Both the position numbers and the translations under genes were made by a program. Positions 46,988-59,370 of a DNA stretch of 64,000 bases are shown one piece after another. The notes beneath the pieces were generated by a model, which had not been told where the DNA came from, did no database searches, and saw nothing but the letters and a program-made list of their open reading frames with translations. The stretch is from Linnemannia hyalina (Eukaryota > Mortierellomycota > Mortierellomycetes > Mortierellales > Mortierellaceae), in contig JAHRHY010000002.1 in assembly GCA_019671135.1 (NCBI GenBank), positions 186,001-250,000 of the forward strand. Direction: 5' to 3'. Position 1 is the stretch's first letter; every line of letters starts with the position of its first letter.

Positions 46988-47904
46988 TGAACACCCCCCC
47001 ACCACCATCCCTCCCCATCCATCCCTGTACTCATAGCCAATAGCCCCTCTAATGATAATGACCAAAACAATTAAAGAACATGATGACCCACCCCCCCTCC
47101 TTGTACAATACAAAAAAAATTAATCCTCCCCATCTGATTGCGTACTCTTTTCAATAATGATGTTCCTCTTGGCGGGCTATGCTTAGCGGGATGGAAGGGG
47201 TGACAAATAGAAAATAATACACCCAACCGCGCAATTGCTAAAAACGCGAAAGCCGTAGAGTGTGCTTCGCACTAACTGTGTTATTATTTTATCCGTCCGT
47301 CATTGCCCCTCCCCCCCCCTCCTTCGTCCCTTGTTTCTTCCTCCCTCCATTTTTTTTGCTCGTTCGTTTCAAGGAAAATGGTGCCATTTGGGCATTAACC
47401 CTAACGTAAAAAAATCTCCTGACCCATGGGCAAGGGCAAAGGGCGGGAACGAATCCAAAAGCACAAGGACAAATGAAAAGAAGGCCTAAGGCTAAGACAA
47501 TCGAGAGAGCACACACATGCCACTGCTCGCCTTATCCAATTGCATCTAATACCACACGCCCCCACTCTTTGTTTCTGGCCCAGCTACATAGCGGGTTAGA
47601 CATATGTGTATTTCCACTATTCACGAGAATACATATATACATACATCATAAGCGAGAGCGCGAAGAGGGGGGAACGGGGCGCTCACAAACGTGATCGAGA
47701 AACTACAGGAAAAAAAAACTTTCGAGGTTTGGGCCACGTTTACCTCAGCAACCCCCAAAATACAGATTGGCAATAGGCGGAGAGGAAAAAAAGGACAGGA
47801 GAAAAAAATGATGAGACAAGGTGTACTGTACAGTAGCTGGTATGCACCTGATCCAAACGGATAGTAATAGCGATGGTGATGCGAAAATCAGCATATATGG
47901 GTGC

Positions 47905-47924
47905 GGGGGGGGGGGGGGGGGGGG
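47905..47924. repeat. G20 homopolymer
   Basis: Twenty consecutive guanines in otherwise AT-balanced intergenic DNA. Such runs are prone to sequencing and assembly error. Confidence 0.9.
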
Positions 47925-48129
47925 CTAGGCGGCGTCGCCCATATGATCGTCGAGTCTGGACCTTTCCCGCGTGGATGGGGTATTCAATAACTAGCTACGC
48001 CGATCATTAAATAAGAATTGGGAAATGGCCGATGTGCTATTATGATAGCATAATACCCCCGAAAGGTCCATGGATCCAAAACGCCACACTCAGCAATTGA
48101 AACGGAAATATTACATTAGGCAAGGCTGA

Positions 48130-48422
48130 GCCAGATCGAAATGGTTGGATGAGGTGCAAGCGCTTATGAGATTCACTATGTCGTTACAAAAGCAGTGGAC
48201 CAATATCTTACCTTTACTCAGTGCCAAAGAAAAATTGATAGTACCTTTGGCGCGTATTTTCAATCGCTTTATGCGGGGACACTGGTCCTCATGGTCTGAA
48301 TATTAGCATGATTTGGCCTGCTTAAGAAGCACGGTTTTCGTCCTCTACTTGGACTAGACACTCCTGCTCCCTCACCTATCGCTCTATTTGAGCCTTTGCT
48401 GCAAGTCTTGGGCTGGCTTCAG
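48130..48422 (+). pseudogene. Coding relic of unknown family
   Basis: From 48130 the frame reads ARSKWLDEVQALMRFTMSLQ, then KQWTNILPLLSAKEKLIV and FNRFMRGHWSSWSEY before a TAG near 48302. After HDLACL a one-base shift restores coding character: KKHGFRPLLGLDTPAPSP, then FEPLLQVLGWLQSKG. There is no ATG and no splice signal that removes the stop. The hydrophobic/charged pattern is unlike the flanking DNA, so this looks like an eroded gene or transposon ORF piece. I do not recognise it. Confidence 0.4.
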
Positions 48423-48977
48423 TCGAAGGGGTGAGTGCAGATGGGTGCCTAGTAATCCATCTCAATTGACTCCCTGTACCCTCCTGCTCTTGTCATCATC
48501 GCGGTGAGTGATCCCGCACTGTGTTGGTGATGCCGTCGGCAGCGATACTTTTTTTCGAACGACGTCGTGTTCATTGTCTTGGTTGCTCAACTGGTCTGTG
48601 GGTGTCGCCGGGAAGAGCGAATCACGAGAGTGTCAGAATGAAAGTAGGAGGTTTGTTTCTTTGTGGTAGTGTGGTGGTATAGAATGAAGATATCAAAGTA
48701 TGTAAAAAAAGAAAGCGCGAGTCAAACTAGAAAGGTCACGAAATTGAAATCTCTTTACCACAGCATGGAAGAAAAACGAGGAAAGTGAAGAGTAGTGGCA
48801 GTGGGAACAAGACCAAAAAAGAAAGATGATACCTGGCGAGCACCTTTATGCAGAAAGGAGAAGATACCAACAATCAGTCCAGCGGTCAGTTCAATGACCT
48901 TTGTTTTCTTTTTATTCGCTGCCTTGTGGTGACACGGACGCGACAAAAACAAGAGTGCCATGCGGACAACAAAACGC

Positions 48978-51900
48978 CTAGATATCCACCAACTGGCCCG
49001 TGGCAACTCCACCCTCCACAACCTCACCATCATCATCCCCTGAAACATGTCCAGAATCCCCCGCCCGAATTCTCAACTCTTCCACCTCCCTCTCCTTCTC
49101 AGCCTCATCCAACCACCCCAGAACCCGCGTCTCAAACAGCACTCCAGGAAAACTCTTGAAATAAAACCGCCCCCTCACCAAATCCCTCTGATACGTAGCG
49201 GGTGCATGCGACAACAGACTTGGGACCATGAGGATTAAAGACTCAAGGAGACCAGGTTGACGGAGTCGAGAGAGTTCGTCAATGTCGTAGAGTTCTTGGG
49301 CTTTTGCGACGTCGTCAGTTATCTGTTGGGCGGCCTTTATGCGTTCCAGGACGATTGTTGCTTCGGCGTCCAGGTCGGTAGGAGTATTGAGTTTGCCCTT
49401 CTTGCTCTTCTGCTGCTGCTCCTGGTTCTGGTCCGATGGTGCGATGACTCCTCCAGGATGCGTCCTCTCATACTCAACCCTGGCCTGTTCACTCTGTGAC
49501 CTCCAAACCTCCGCAACCTTGCCCAACTTGTTCAACAACACCAACATCTCCTCCTTCGTCCTCAACACACCCTGCGATAGATCTGCTTCAAACACTGACG
49601 GTCTCACTACAGGCACGCGCTTCGCATTGAAGACCTTCACCAACTGTCCGACATGCTGATAATCCAGCAGGGAGTGGAGGTGTTTGGGGGGTAGTTCTTT
49701 GACGGTGTGGGAACCGGGATGGACGCCCTGTTGTTGGTCTTCGTCCTGTTCTTCCATGAGCCATTCTTGGGGCGTTTTGAAGCAGTGGATGCAGGGTGGG
49801 GGGAATTTGCGGTCAGAGGTGGGGCCGACACTTATTGCTGGTGGGATACGGGGAACTATTGCATATTGCCAGACAGAGAGAAAGATGATGTTAGGAAGAG
49901 TGGGGGAGGGGGTTCAATTGATTGAAAAAAAAAAAAAAAATCACGAATACAAATAATTGCATGCGCCTCTGGACAACTCCTTGTTCACTTACTGATATCC
50001 TCGTTTGCAACAACACGCCAGTAAACAGACTTGTAGGGACTGGCTTGACAAAAGTCCAATTGGTGCTTCGCAAACTCATTCGCGAACGTCGAATCGCCAA
50101 TCTTGGGACTCGCAACGCTATAACAATCCCTCAGGACAATCAGTTCCGGATCATCACTGTACTTGGCCAACATCCCGGCCAGCACCGTCCTCTTCCCGTC
50201 ATCCCCTTCAGTACCATAAGCACCATCAGCATCCGCAGACGCCATCCTCGACTTGTGCACCCGATGTCCCCGCTCATCATACTCATCCTCCCCTTCGTCA
50301 TCCGCCTTCCTCAAAAGCGGATCATCCCCTTGCAACGGCATCTGTAATCTCGCCATAACCAACGCCGCCAACGCCCCACCCAAACTATGTCCCGTCAACC
50401 ACAAATTCACCGGCTTCCCCGTCCTTTCCTTGGCAGCCTTGGCGACTTCAAAGATAGTCTCCATGATGGTATTAAAGGGGTTGGTACGGTCATAGGTCTG
50501 GTTGTTATACATCTCCGGCTTTGCATCGGGGAAGAGACATTCGTAGAAGCCCTTGTGGACCTCGCCGTAGAGGTATTCGCTGGCGTCGACTCTTTGGATG
50601 GTGACATCGATTAGGTACTCGTCTTTGTGCGTGCACGTGTGCATGAGGAGGGGTTGAGGCAAAGAGTAAGTTAGCATGTTTCAGCCCACCGCAATGATGA
50701 AATGTGTGAGCCCCCCCCCCCTTTCGTACCTGACAACAAACAATAGCAAACGCAACAGTAAAAAAGCACTTACTGAAAGCAAGGACAGAAGTTCCCTTAA
50801 AAACCAACACAATCGAATCATCATCATAAAACAATCCTGCAAAAGGACCCCCCAAAGTCTTCAACTCACTAATCCCCATAAACCGCATCCCAAACTCCCT
50901 CGATGACTTTTCATCGATATCCTTCTCCGAGTCCTGTAAGAGCTGCGCCGCAAGGTCGCGTTGTTTGTCGGTGGTGAGGTTGAGGAGTAGTTTGGAGGCC
51001 TCAGCGACAAGTTTTTCGTCGCGCTGGTATGCCATAGAGGACATGATGAGGAGGAGGTTAGCGATGTTGTAGGAAAAGCGAGTTTTTGGGTGAGGCGTCC
51101 GGGAAGCAAGTTGGCGGATCGCTTCGTCTGTTCCTTCAGGGTCGATGTAATCTGAGGCACATTGGGGAGAAAAAAAATAGTAGTAAAGGGAAGAAGAAGG
51201 CCGTTAGCGTGCAAATGAAGAAAGAAAACATCCCGTCACACCTTGCGCCACCGCGATCGCTAAGCACGCACAAAACACCACAAAAAACAACAAAAACCAA
51301 CAAAAAACCCCCCCTAACCAAAAACATCAACTATCCCAGGGCGACTTACCATAATCATCAAAGAGCGCAATCTCATTATTGAAAAACTGCTTATAGGCCT
51401 TCTTCCCAACCTCCGTATAATTCACAAGAACCACCAACAACCCAATCCCGCCCTGAACAATCGCCATACTAACAACCAGCACCGGCAATAACACCATCGC
51501 ATAGAGACGACTGAACCAATCCGTCCCGGGGATCTGGTCTGGGTTCTTGAGGTTCGAGATGTAGAGGCATAGGCCGTCTGTGAGGAAGTTTTTGAGGCTT
51601 TTTGGGCGGATAGAGACCGGTTCTTTGAGTCGCTTGGTGGGCGATTTCTTGGGTGGGTCTGATGAGGTCGGTTCCTGTGGTGATGTTTTATGGTCATCAC
51701 GATCCTTCTCGCCCTGCTCTTGGGGGTAGGGATGGTGGTGATCAGAGATACATATACGATCAACAGGACACGGCTGTCCCTTGTGCCGAACAGTGAACTC
51801 GTCGAGGTGGCGAGGGTTGACGGGTGGTTTGAGTGGGGCGGCTTGTTGACGTTGGGCTATCTTCAGTTTCCGGGCTTCTTGGGCAGAGGCGTCGAAGGGG

Positions 51901-51989
51901 AAGGTGTTTCCGTGGGTTGCGAGGTTCACTCCCCGTGAGGGCAGGGAAGTATCATGGTCGTGGTTGGTGGTGGGTTCGTCCTGTGTCAT
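48978..51989 (-). CDS. Class 3 lipase with N-terminal membrane segment
   Basis: Four exons (51989-51350, 51151-50774, 50622-49993, 49855-48978; phases 1, 1, 1) encode 841 residues. Residues 1-135 are hydrophilic. A membrane segment spans about 162-189 (YAMVLLPVLVVSMAIVQG). The alpha/beta-hydrolase domain carries Ser419 in GHSLGGALAAL, Asp548 in RVVANEDIIPRIPP and His617 in LDYQHVGQLV, a complete triad for the lipase class 3 family (PF01764). An acidic, variable loop (DDEGEDEYDERGHR) lies between the Ser and Asp motifs. A C-terminal region of about 200 residues follows, with Gln/Lys-rich and acidic helical parts. It probably hydrolyses neutral or phospholipid acyl esters at an internal membrane; location and substrate are inferred. 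Intron 3 splits the codon just after the Asp motif. Confidence 0.92.
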
Positions 51990-53172
51990 GATTGTGTAGG
52001 ATCGGTTAGCTATCGATGGGTTGGTGTCAGTGAGTGAGATAGAATGTGGGTGGTGGTGTTTGGATCAAAGGGATAGAAGGAGATGGGAGAGGGGGTTTGA
52101 ATTGAACCGATCCGCTCGAAAAGGGGGGGGGGGGGTGTGAAATTGGTGGTTGGTTCGTTGCAGGAAAGGAGGAGAGGATGAATGGTGAAGGAAAGAAGTG
52201 GAAAGGGAGAGAGAAGGACAACAAAAGAAACGATATTCATAAATGCGGGAGGAGTATTTTTAGGGAGAAAAGGAAAGAAAGAAAACAGAGAGGTAGGGCC
52301 TGAGCGGAAGCCGAGAAAGACAGTTTTGCTTGTGAAAGAAGGATGGAAAGCATGCATGCGTGGAAAAAAAAGTCAGCCAAGGTTTTTTTTGCTATGTCGA
52401 GATAAGCCCTGAGATGAGGTGTAGGGAATCGAGAGAATGAAAAAATGTGCGGGCTCTGGCTGGGACATGACATTCCGAGGCATGAATGAGGAAGTGGGAT
52501 GAGGGATGAAAGTCCGTCGCTGTTTTTCCAGAAGGATATCGGTATCCATGACGATACAGCATGATGGGAGAACAATCGGCTTCACTGCCACTTCAAGGTG
52601 GAAAAACTGTCTATGCCCATGCTTGAAAGGTACAAAGAAAAGAAGGGGTGGTGGCTGAAAGATAGGATGGAACAAGAAGGGAAAGAGTGTGAAAGGAGGA
52701 CCGTCGAACCGAACGACCAAGGCTATTGCGTGAAAAAGCAACGACAATGGACACGGGCTGTCGTCAGGGACACAAGAAAGCGCCGACATGAAGGAACCAT
52801 GTGCGGTGCATACTGTTCATCCACTGGGCTATTGTTCCTGTCCTAGCGTGGATACATCTGTCCCGTGCGAGCGTGGTCCATGTCAATTGTCCAATGGTCG
52901 AGGGGAAAAAAACGAAGCGTGGCGTGGCGTGGCGTCGAGAAACGAAGAATGTAGCAAATGCGATTGGGAAGATACGTACGAAGAAAATTAGATTTTTATG
53001 TACAAAATACGACTGCACTTTCATTTTTTTTATTCACTTTTCAACAACCAAAAACCATAACCAATGCGCAACAAAGAATAAAAAAAGACGATTCCAATGA
53101 CCTCAAACCCCTCAAATAACCAACAATACTGTCCACCCTGGAAAACCCCCTCCCTCTTTCCCCTCACAAGTC
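51990..53172. other. Lipase leader and convergent spacer
   Basis: 52010-52260 is pyrimidine-rich on the minus strand and directly upstream of the lipase start, as expected for its leader. It includes a G-run (C on the transcript strand) near 52125. No gene is supported between 52260 and 53172. Confidence 0.55.
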
Positions 53173-54132
53173 TCATACGACAAAGACCTGCATCCGTCTT
53201 GCTCCATTGCCCAATCCTCGTACACGGAGCATTCGAGGGGGCTGCGACTTCAGGTCCGCCACCATGGGGTCCGGAAGGGGTAATGACAGTGGCAGCGCAG
53301 ATGAGAGATGGTCTGGGAACGAATTGTTCTTTTCCTTTTCGCTTGCTCCTGCTGCTACTGTTACCTCGAAGGGCTGTAGCGTTGGAGAACTGGGCGACGA
53401 AGAGGGCGACGAAGAGGGCGACGAAGAGGGCGACGAAGAGGCGGAACTGGAATCGGTCAGAGGTGGAGTCGATGGAAGCGACATGGACGACGACCTTGAG
53501 GGGACGGCTGACCGGCTGTATGGATGGACTGGTGACGACGATGCTGTCGATGATGTTCCTGTGGTGTCTTGAGGCTTGCGGGAGTGGAGGATAAGGACAT
53601 TGCGGGTCAGGTCGACGACGTTGTTGCTGAGGTATGAGCTGGGGTCGCTGGACCACTTTTCTCCGGCAAGCTTGAGCTGGGTAGAAGAGGATTCCCGACC
53701 TTCACTGCTGGAGGGAACAGAGCCGGCGGGTGCTTCTGCTGCCGTTGAGGAGGCTATTGATGGCGCTGTTGACGCCTCTGCGTTGGCTTTTGATGTTGTG
53801 GTAGAGGACTCTTCTGACTGAGAGGTGGAAGACTCTGGTTCCTCTGAGACCTGGTCATAACTGAGAATGTCGACGGCCATGGAGAGATCAGAGTCGGGCT
53901 GGATGCGGAAGGCAAAGACGATGCCCTTAGAGCGGTCACCTTGGGAGGGCGAGCGGACAGGGGTCCCCTTACGCCGGCGCTGGACAAGGTCGTGCGGTTG
54001 TGGAGACGGCGAGGAAGCAACGGAGGGGGAGGCGGAAATATGCTTGGAGTTGTGACGGTAGGGATGGTTGTCAGAGTTGCTAGAGTGGGCAGCCTGCCTT
54101 GTCTTTCTTGTGGTGGTTCTCTTCTTTGCCAT
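53173..54132 (-). CDS. Ser-rich protein of unknown function
   Basis: A single minus-strand exon encodes 319 residues from the ATG at 54132. The N-terminus is basic (MAKKRTTTRKTRQ) and could be a nuclear signal. A segment with more regular composition follows (RSKGIVFAFRIQPDSDLSMA, then VDILSYDQV), and a second one (KWSSDPSSYLSNNVVDLTRN, then VLILHSRK). Most of the rest is Ser/Pro/Thr/Ala. A perfect 12-bp tandem repeat encodes SSPS units. The C-terminus returns to ordered-looking sequence (PRMLRVRGLGNGARRMQVFVV). No family recognised. The frame stays open upstream through a C/T-rich leader, so the first ATG of the basic N-terminus is preferred over the far upstream ATG at 54516. Confidence 0.62.
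   Translation of the reverse strand: MAKKRTTTRKTRQAAHSSNSDNHPYRHNSKHISASPSVASSPSPQPHDLVQRRRKGTPVRSPSQGDRSKGIVFAFRIQPDSDLSMAVDILSYDQVSEEPESSTSQSEESSTTTSKANAEASTAPSIASSTAAEAPAGSVPSSSEGRESSSTQLKLAGEKWSSDPSSYLSNNVVDLTRNVLILHSRKPQDTTGTSSTASSSPVHPYSRSAVPSRSSSMSLPSTPPLTDSSSASSSPSSSPSSSPSSSPSSPTLQPFEVTVAAGASEKEKNNSFPDHLSSALPLSLPLPDPMVADLKSQPPRMLRVRGLGNGARRMQVFVV
53397..53448. repeat. 12-bp coding minisatellite
   Basis: About four perfect copies of GGGCGACGAAGA, which on the minus strand encode repeated SSPS in the Ser-rich protein. Copy-number change would stay in frame. Confidence 0.9.
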
Positions 54133-55222
54133 GGTTGTTGAGAGTGAGGGTGGAGAAGAGAGGAAGGTATCAAGGGAGGATGGAAGGAAGTGTGGGTGTG
54201 AGGTCAAGCAAGCGTGGGAGCAGGCAAGTTGGTTCTCGGAGAGTTGCAGGTATGGGTGCTCGTTGTTGCTGTCGTCAGTGGGAGTGTAATAGAGTGAGAA
54301 GAAGGTGAGGGTGAGGGAAGGAAGGTTTTGAGGGTGGTGGTTGTCCGGAGGAGAAGAGTGTGAAGAAAGACGGAAGGGTCGATGGAGATTAGGGCAACCA
54401 CAAGGGAAGGTTGAGTGTAGTTTGTTTAGGGATGAGAACAGAAGAAGAGTGAGGAAGAAAGAGAGAGGAAGGAAGAGGAAGGGAAGGGAATAAGAGGATA
54501 AGGAAGAAGAAGTCAAAGGACTTTCTTTTCTTTGTTGTTGTTGTATTGCAGCTGAGGTGGAAGATTGGTTGTGTTGTCATTGGTTGGCGCTGGGAGCTGA
54601 CTGAGTCGAAGGGGCACTAAGAGTGCGCTGTGGATGGGATGGATGTGCTTGTTCGGAGTGTGATACTGACTAGCTGGCAGCCTGCACTATCACACATACA
54701 AAAAAAAGGTGGAGTGATTCAAGACAACGAAGCAGAGCACAAGTGTGTACCCGGCTGGCCACCTTGCATTTGACCCGACCTACTCTCTCTCTCTTCTCTT
54801 CTCTCTTATTCCTCTTACCCTCTCCTCCTCTTTTGTATCCCTTTGTGCGACTTACACAACCCCACCCTGTCTCTTGTGTATCAAACTTCCTATCATTTTG
54901 CTCATTTTGCTTTGCCTCTGCCCTTTGCTGGTGCCCGCCTTTGCCCTTTTTCCCATTTTCCTTCTTCCCCCCTTCAACCCATTCTATTCATTCACACATA
55001 TACACCTCCTCACATACCTCTTCTTGTCTTCTCAATTGATAACAAACTCCTTCACCACTTCTACGAATACCATTATCCATCCACTCTTTTTTCTCTCTCT
55101 TCTCTTCTCTTTCTCTTTCTCGCTTCTCTCCTACCTACCTTTCACCTCACCACCCCTTCACTCTTTGTCCATCTACCATCCTTTCAATCGTCATTCAACA
55201 CCACCGTTCCTCTAGCCTTAAT
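54133..55222. other. Divergent spacer between two pyrimidine leaders
   Basis: 54140-54560 is C/T-rich on the minus strand (leader of the Ser-rich gene). 54780-55215 is C/T-rich on the plus strand and points to the ATG at 55223. Confidence 0.5.
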
Positions 55223-55441
55223 ATGACTTGTCAAAGGAAACAAGATATGTCTGATGCCCCCTATACACAACAGATCATTCGGCGATCCGGTTCCCTCTCA
55301 ACCACCCCCCTTCATTTTTCATCACCCTCTGCCATACTCGTTTTCTATCTCAGCCACAACTCGCCAACAATAAGCTGTCTTGAAGTTTCTTTATTTGTGA
55401 ATGGCCGAAATGAGATCATGAGGAATGGTGGGTTTGTTTGA
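55223..55441 (+). CDS. Possible small protein behind an orphan C/T leader
   Basis: A 72-codon frame starts immediately after a 435-bp pyrimidine tract like those before proven genes in this window. The first 26 residues (MTCQRKQDMSDAPYTQQIIR and on) look plausible; the remainder is unremarkable. No downstream exon with matching phase was found before 59.4 kb. It could be a first exon, a very short gene, or nothing. Confidence 0.2.
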   Translation: MTCQRKQDMSDAPYTQQIIRRSGSLSTTPLHFSSPSAILVFYLSHNSPTISCLEVSLFVNGRNEIMRNGGFV

Positions 55442-56572
55442 TTGAGATGAGTGAGGTTGGGAGGTTGGGAAGGAAGAGAAAAGAGGAAAGGAATTCTCTC
55501 CTTCTCTCTATACTCTGTTCCAAGTAACCAGGTCAGCCTAAAAGGTTAAAAGACAAAAAAAAGGAGGGGCAAAATGGGAAACGAAAGGAGGAAGGGAAGG
55601 GAAGGGAAGAGAGAGGGGTGAGGGAAAAATGTGGGATGCACACACACACACATAGTAGAGGAGGATACCAAACAAATAAACAATTGATGCTTTTCAAACA
55701 CAAACAAATAAACAAATCGGTCGATGACGCTGTGGTGGGGACACAAGGGTGAGAGTGTGAGAGAGGGAAGGGGAGGGAAAAGGGAACGCCCAATTGATTG
55801 AGGGACGGACGGACGGATGGACCCAAGTCAACAAACAAAAAAAAAAATTGAAGGAAGGAAGGAAGGAAGAAGGAAGGACAAGGCGAGGACGAACCTTCAA
55901 TAAATACAGAAGTGAGAGGTGATGGTGATGAATGTAATGAACCCATGCCAGCCATGGTGGTCCTCCCTTTCGGAAGGTAATGGCTGACTGGCTGGGTAAA
56001 AGGAAGAGGGAGAAGGAATAAATAGCGCACGGAGGGTAAACAGAATCCAGCCAATCAGAGAAGAGGCGCCGTCAGCCAGTTAGGATTCCAGGCACAATCC
56101 AGGGGAAGGGTGAGTATCATTGGGCACTGATCCATGCTGATGGAAGGGAGGTGGGGCCACTTTTTTTTTTTTGGCTTATGATCAGTCAGTACAGGTGGGA
56201 TGGTCAGGACCCTCACTCCTCACACAAAACAAAGCACAAACAACACAAGACCTCTTGTTGAGTGTGAGCGCCCAAAATGCCCAATGCTCATTTTTCACCA
56301 TGGTTCTTCAACAAACAGTTATATGGGAGAGAGAGAGAAGCCCAAAAAAAAAAAAAAGAGTTGAGAGCAGCAGCAGAACCCAAGCATCACAGAGCCTCGA
56401 AGGTCGAGGGCTTTTTTACTGAGGGCTTGTGCTGATGCTCTATGCAATCTCTCTTGCTCCAATGTAGTCTACAATACAGCATGCTATTTTCGCTCACATC
56501 GAGATGGCTGGCTTCTCCCTCCCTCCCTCTTTTTCTTTCGAAAGGGCTCTCCCTCCCTCTTCCAAGTCAACA

Positions 56573-56616
56573 GTAACATTTGGCACAAGAGTAGGTAACA
56601 TTTGGCACAAGAGTGG
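56573..56616. repeat. 22-bp tandem duplication
   Basis: Two copies of a 22-bp unit starting GTAACATTTGGCACAAGAGT (one mismatch), followed by a degraded third copy to about 56636. Confidence 0.85.
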
Positions 56617-59334
56617 GTATTATTTGCCATGAGTGATGTTGAGGATACAGTAGACATGGATGGGTTAGTGCATAGAGGAGTTGACCTTCAAATAAATGTA
56701 CTTATTCTTTTTGTGGTTCTGCAGAACGAGAGAAAAAGATCATGGCCCTTGCTTTTTCTTTCCCTTTGTGGCTGACCTGTAACTACACCCATGACCCTAT
56801 TACCTCGCACCTCTGGTAGTAGCCACTTTCGCAGTTCATGGTCAAGTTTTGAGGGAAAAAAAAGCCAAGGCACAATGGAGCTAAAAGTCCAAATGACCTT
56901 TTTGCCAGGTCACGTTCAGGTCCAGATCCAGGTCCAGGTCCAGGCACCAAACAGGCCCAACAAGCAAACAAACAAAACCGACATAAAAAAACAAGTGTGT
57001 GAGAAAAATAATAATCATGGAGCTGATGATGACAAAACAACCTGCTGCTGAGGAAATAAAGGAGGTTAAGGAAAGTGTCCGTCCAGGACGTAACAAAAAA
57101 AAAGGAGCTTTTTCAAAACTGGAGACCGCATCCCAAAAACCCAAACAAAGCTAAGAAACAAGGAGGCGGTTATGTGCGTCAGTGTCAGTGTGAAGCGCCC
57201 AGTGTGTATGATCATTACTCTTTACTCCCTTTGCCCCTTTTTTGATCTTATCCATGTGCTCCCCCCTTTTTTCACACGTGTAGGGGGTTTGGGGAGGTAG
57301 ATATGGTTGCTCGCTATCGTGGTTCATCTACTCTGGTCTTTTTTTCTCGATGTGTACTGCGCTGGTTGGTTACCTGTTTGGTGTTACACTCAAAGTTCAG
57401 GTACCCTCTGACTCTCTGTTGTTTTCCAAGGGTTCAAGAAAAAGTGTGATCAACCACGTTTTTTTTTGTTCTTGTCGTTCTTATTGTCTGATGTCCGACA
57501 GACGGACGGTGTGGATGTAGACGTGAGTCCATTGATATAGCTAGGGTCACGATTTGATCGAAGGTCGACTCGATCCATGATTGTGCAATTGACCCATGGT
57601 CCATGTTCCATGGACACATGGACTGCAGGATTCATAGATCGTCATATAGGGCAGGAGTAGAAGATATCCCTCTAGTCACGATCGCAATGATATATCTTAG
57701 AGTGCGCTTGTGCCCCATTGTCCTTCGGGAACCCGGGAAATGATCTCTTACCCCCTTTTTATTATTAGGATCATAGGTTTCTTACCCCATTATCAACCTA
57801 CCGAAGTAAAATGAAGAGGGTTCCCTATTTTTGGCACCAAGTCATCATGTAATAAAAGGTCGCTAGCTCCATCCTGGTTCCAAGTCATGCAAAGAGCAAG
57901 AAAGAGCCAAAGTGATAGACACAATCTGCTTATTTCATTTGCATCTCGGAAGTAAAAAGAGAGAGAGATATACCAAATATCTGATCGGAAACAGAGGTGA
58001 TGGTTCTTGATAGTGGGGTTCTCCTCTCTTTCTAATACTTCATCTTATCCTGCCTTTCATCTCTTTTGTCTCCTATCCCCCCTGATAGAGAGCCAAACGG
58101 TTCTTTGTGTTCTTTTATGAAATGAGGATCAAATTAAAGAAATATTAGGATGGACGGGAGAGGGGTACCGCCATCACCACCCTTTTTTTCCTCTTTCCTT
58201 TGAAAGGGGTCATTTTGTTGAATCATTCTCCATTTCGTTCCTTTCCTTCATGAATGAATACCAGGCAGTAAAAGCAAAAAATAGACGAAAGGAAAAGAAA
58301 AGAAAAAATATCCCGAGAGCCCTTTTCCTCGTTCCTCTTGCTTGGTTGAAGCAAAAAAAAAAAGAGTGCTTCTCTTTTAGCTGGAAAAACGACGTAAATT
58401 GGTTAGCGAAGTGAGTATTGAGAGCACTTTTTTTTTTTTTTGGGATGACTGAGTGGGAAGACAAGAAGTACTGTACCGAAGAGGTGCGGCTAGTTAGACG
58501 GTGAGGGCGAGTAGCCGGGATGGCTCAGAAGAATCTAAGGAAAGAACGGACACCAACAACCACAAAGAGAGAGAGAGGGGGGGAATTGATGTTTGTGGTT
58601 GCCTTGGTTGCAATTGCACTCACTCGAAGACGAGAGCAATGCAATTTCCAAGAAAGAGAGAAAGAGGTCGTATGGGTTGAAAGTCAAAATAGTTGACGAA
58701 TGTGAGTGTACGGATAGGTGGATACATGGGCATGCCAATTGAGCGAGAATATGTTTTGCAACTAGACAACTGCTGGCATGCATCTCTTTCTTCGCCGTTG
58801 TTATCTTGCGAGCACTCTCACTTCTCATTCCGTGTGTGTGTGTGAACGAGCACTTTATACATTGTGCTCCTACAAAAATAAAAAATGAGGTCGTCTGAGA
58901 GAGATGAGTGTATTTTTTTTTAGTGTGTGAGTGAAGAGTGCCTGATTATCATGCCAATGTTCATTTCTGTCGACATGTTATGCACCATATTTCTTTGTTG
59001 TCTGTTGGAGTGTGTTTTATGTTTGCGATCGATCGTTACGGATAAGAAGGAATGATGTGAATGAGACGAATGAATAATGGAGTGGGTCATGGTCGAAGTC
59101 AGTCCTCCTCCTTGCCCTGGATGAATGAATGATATGAATGATTGTACTGAAGGGAGCAGCAGTAGCAAACATACTATGGAGTAAGCAAACAATGGCAAAT
59201 GTATTATTCAATCGAAAGAAGGGGGTGAAATGTATGTATGAATGAATGAATGAATGTCAGAAGGAGCGTCAGTTGTCCATCTGTCTGTCGGACGTTGTCT
59301 GTCTGTTGGTTGATGATGTGTCCTCGATGCCTCC

Positions 59335-59370
59335 ATGCCTATGCCTATGCCTATGCCTATGCCTTTGCCT
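59335..59370. repeat. ATGCCT hexanucleotide repeat
   Basis: Five perfect ATGCCT units and a sixth with one change. Any frame through it gives Pro-Met or Gly-Ile dipeptides, which explains spurious frames here. Confidence 0.9.

Larger units (their letters stand above)
46988..48977. other. Gene-free spacer with a G20 tract and a relic
   Basis: 47000-48100 holds no supported gene. A G20 run sits at 47905-47924, and a coding relic follows at 48130-48422 (listed separately). 48423-48977 contains no recognisable feature and abuts the 3' end of the lipase gene. Confidence 0.5.

Noticed and set aside
57430..57640. CCATGG palindromes considered as a transposon end or tRNA-like structure
   Set aside because: The inverted words are short and irregular, with no cloverleaf, terminal inverted repeat or target duplication.
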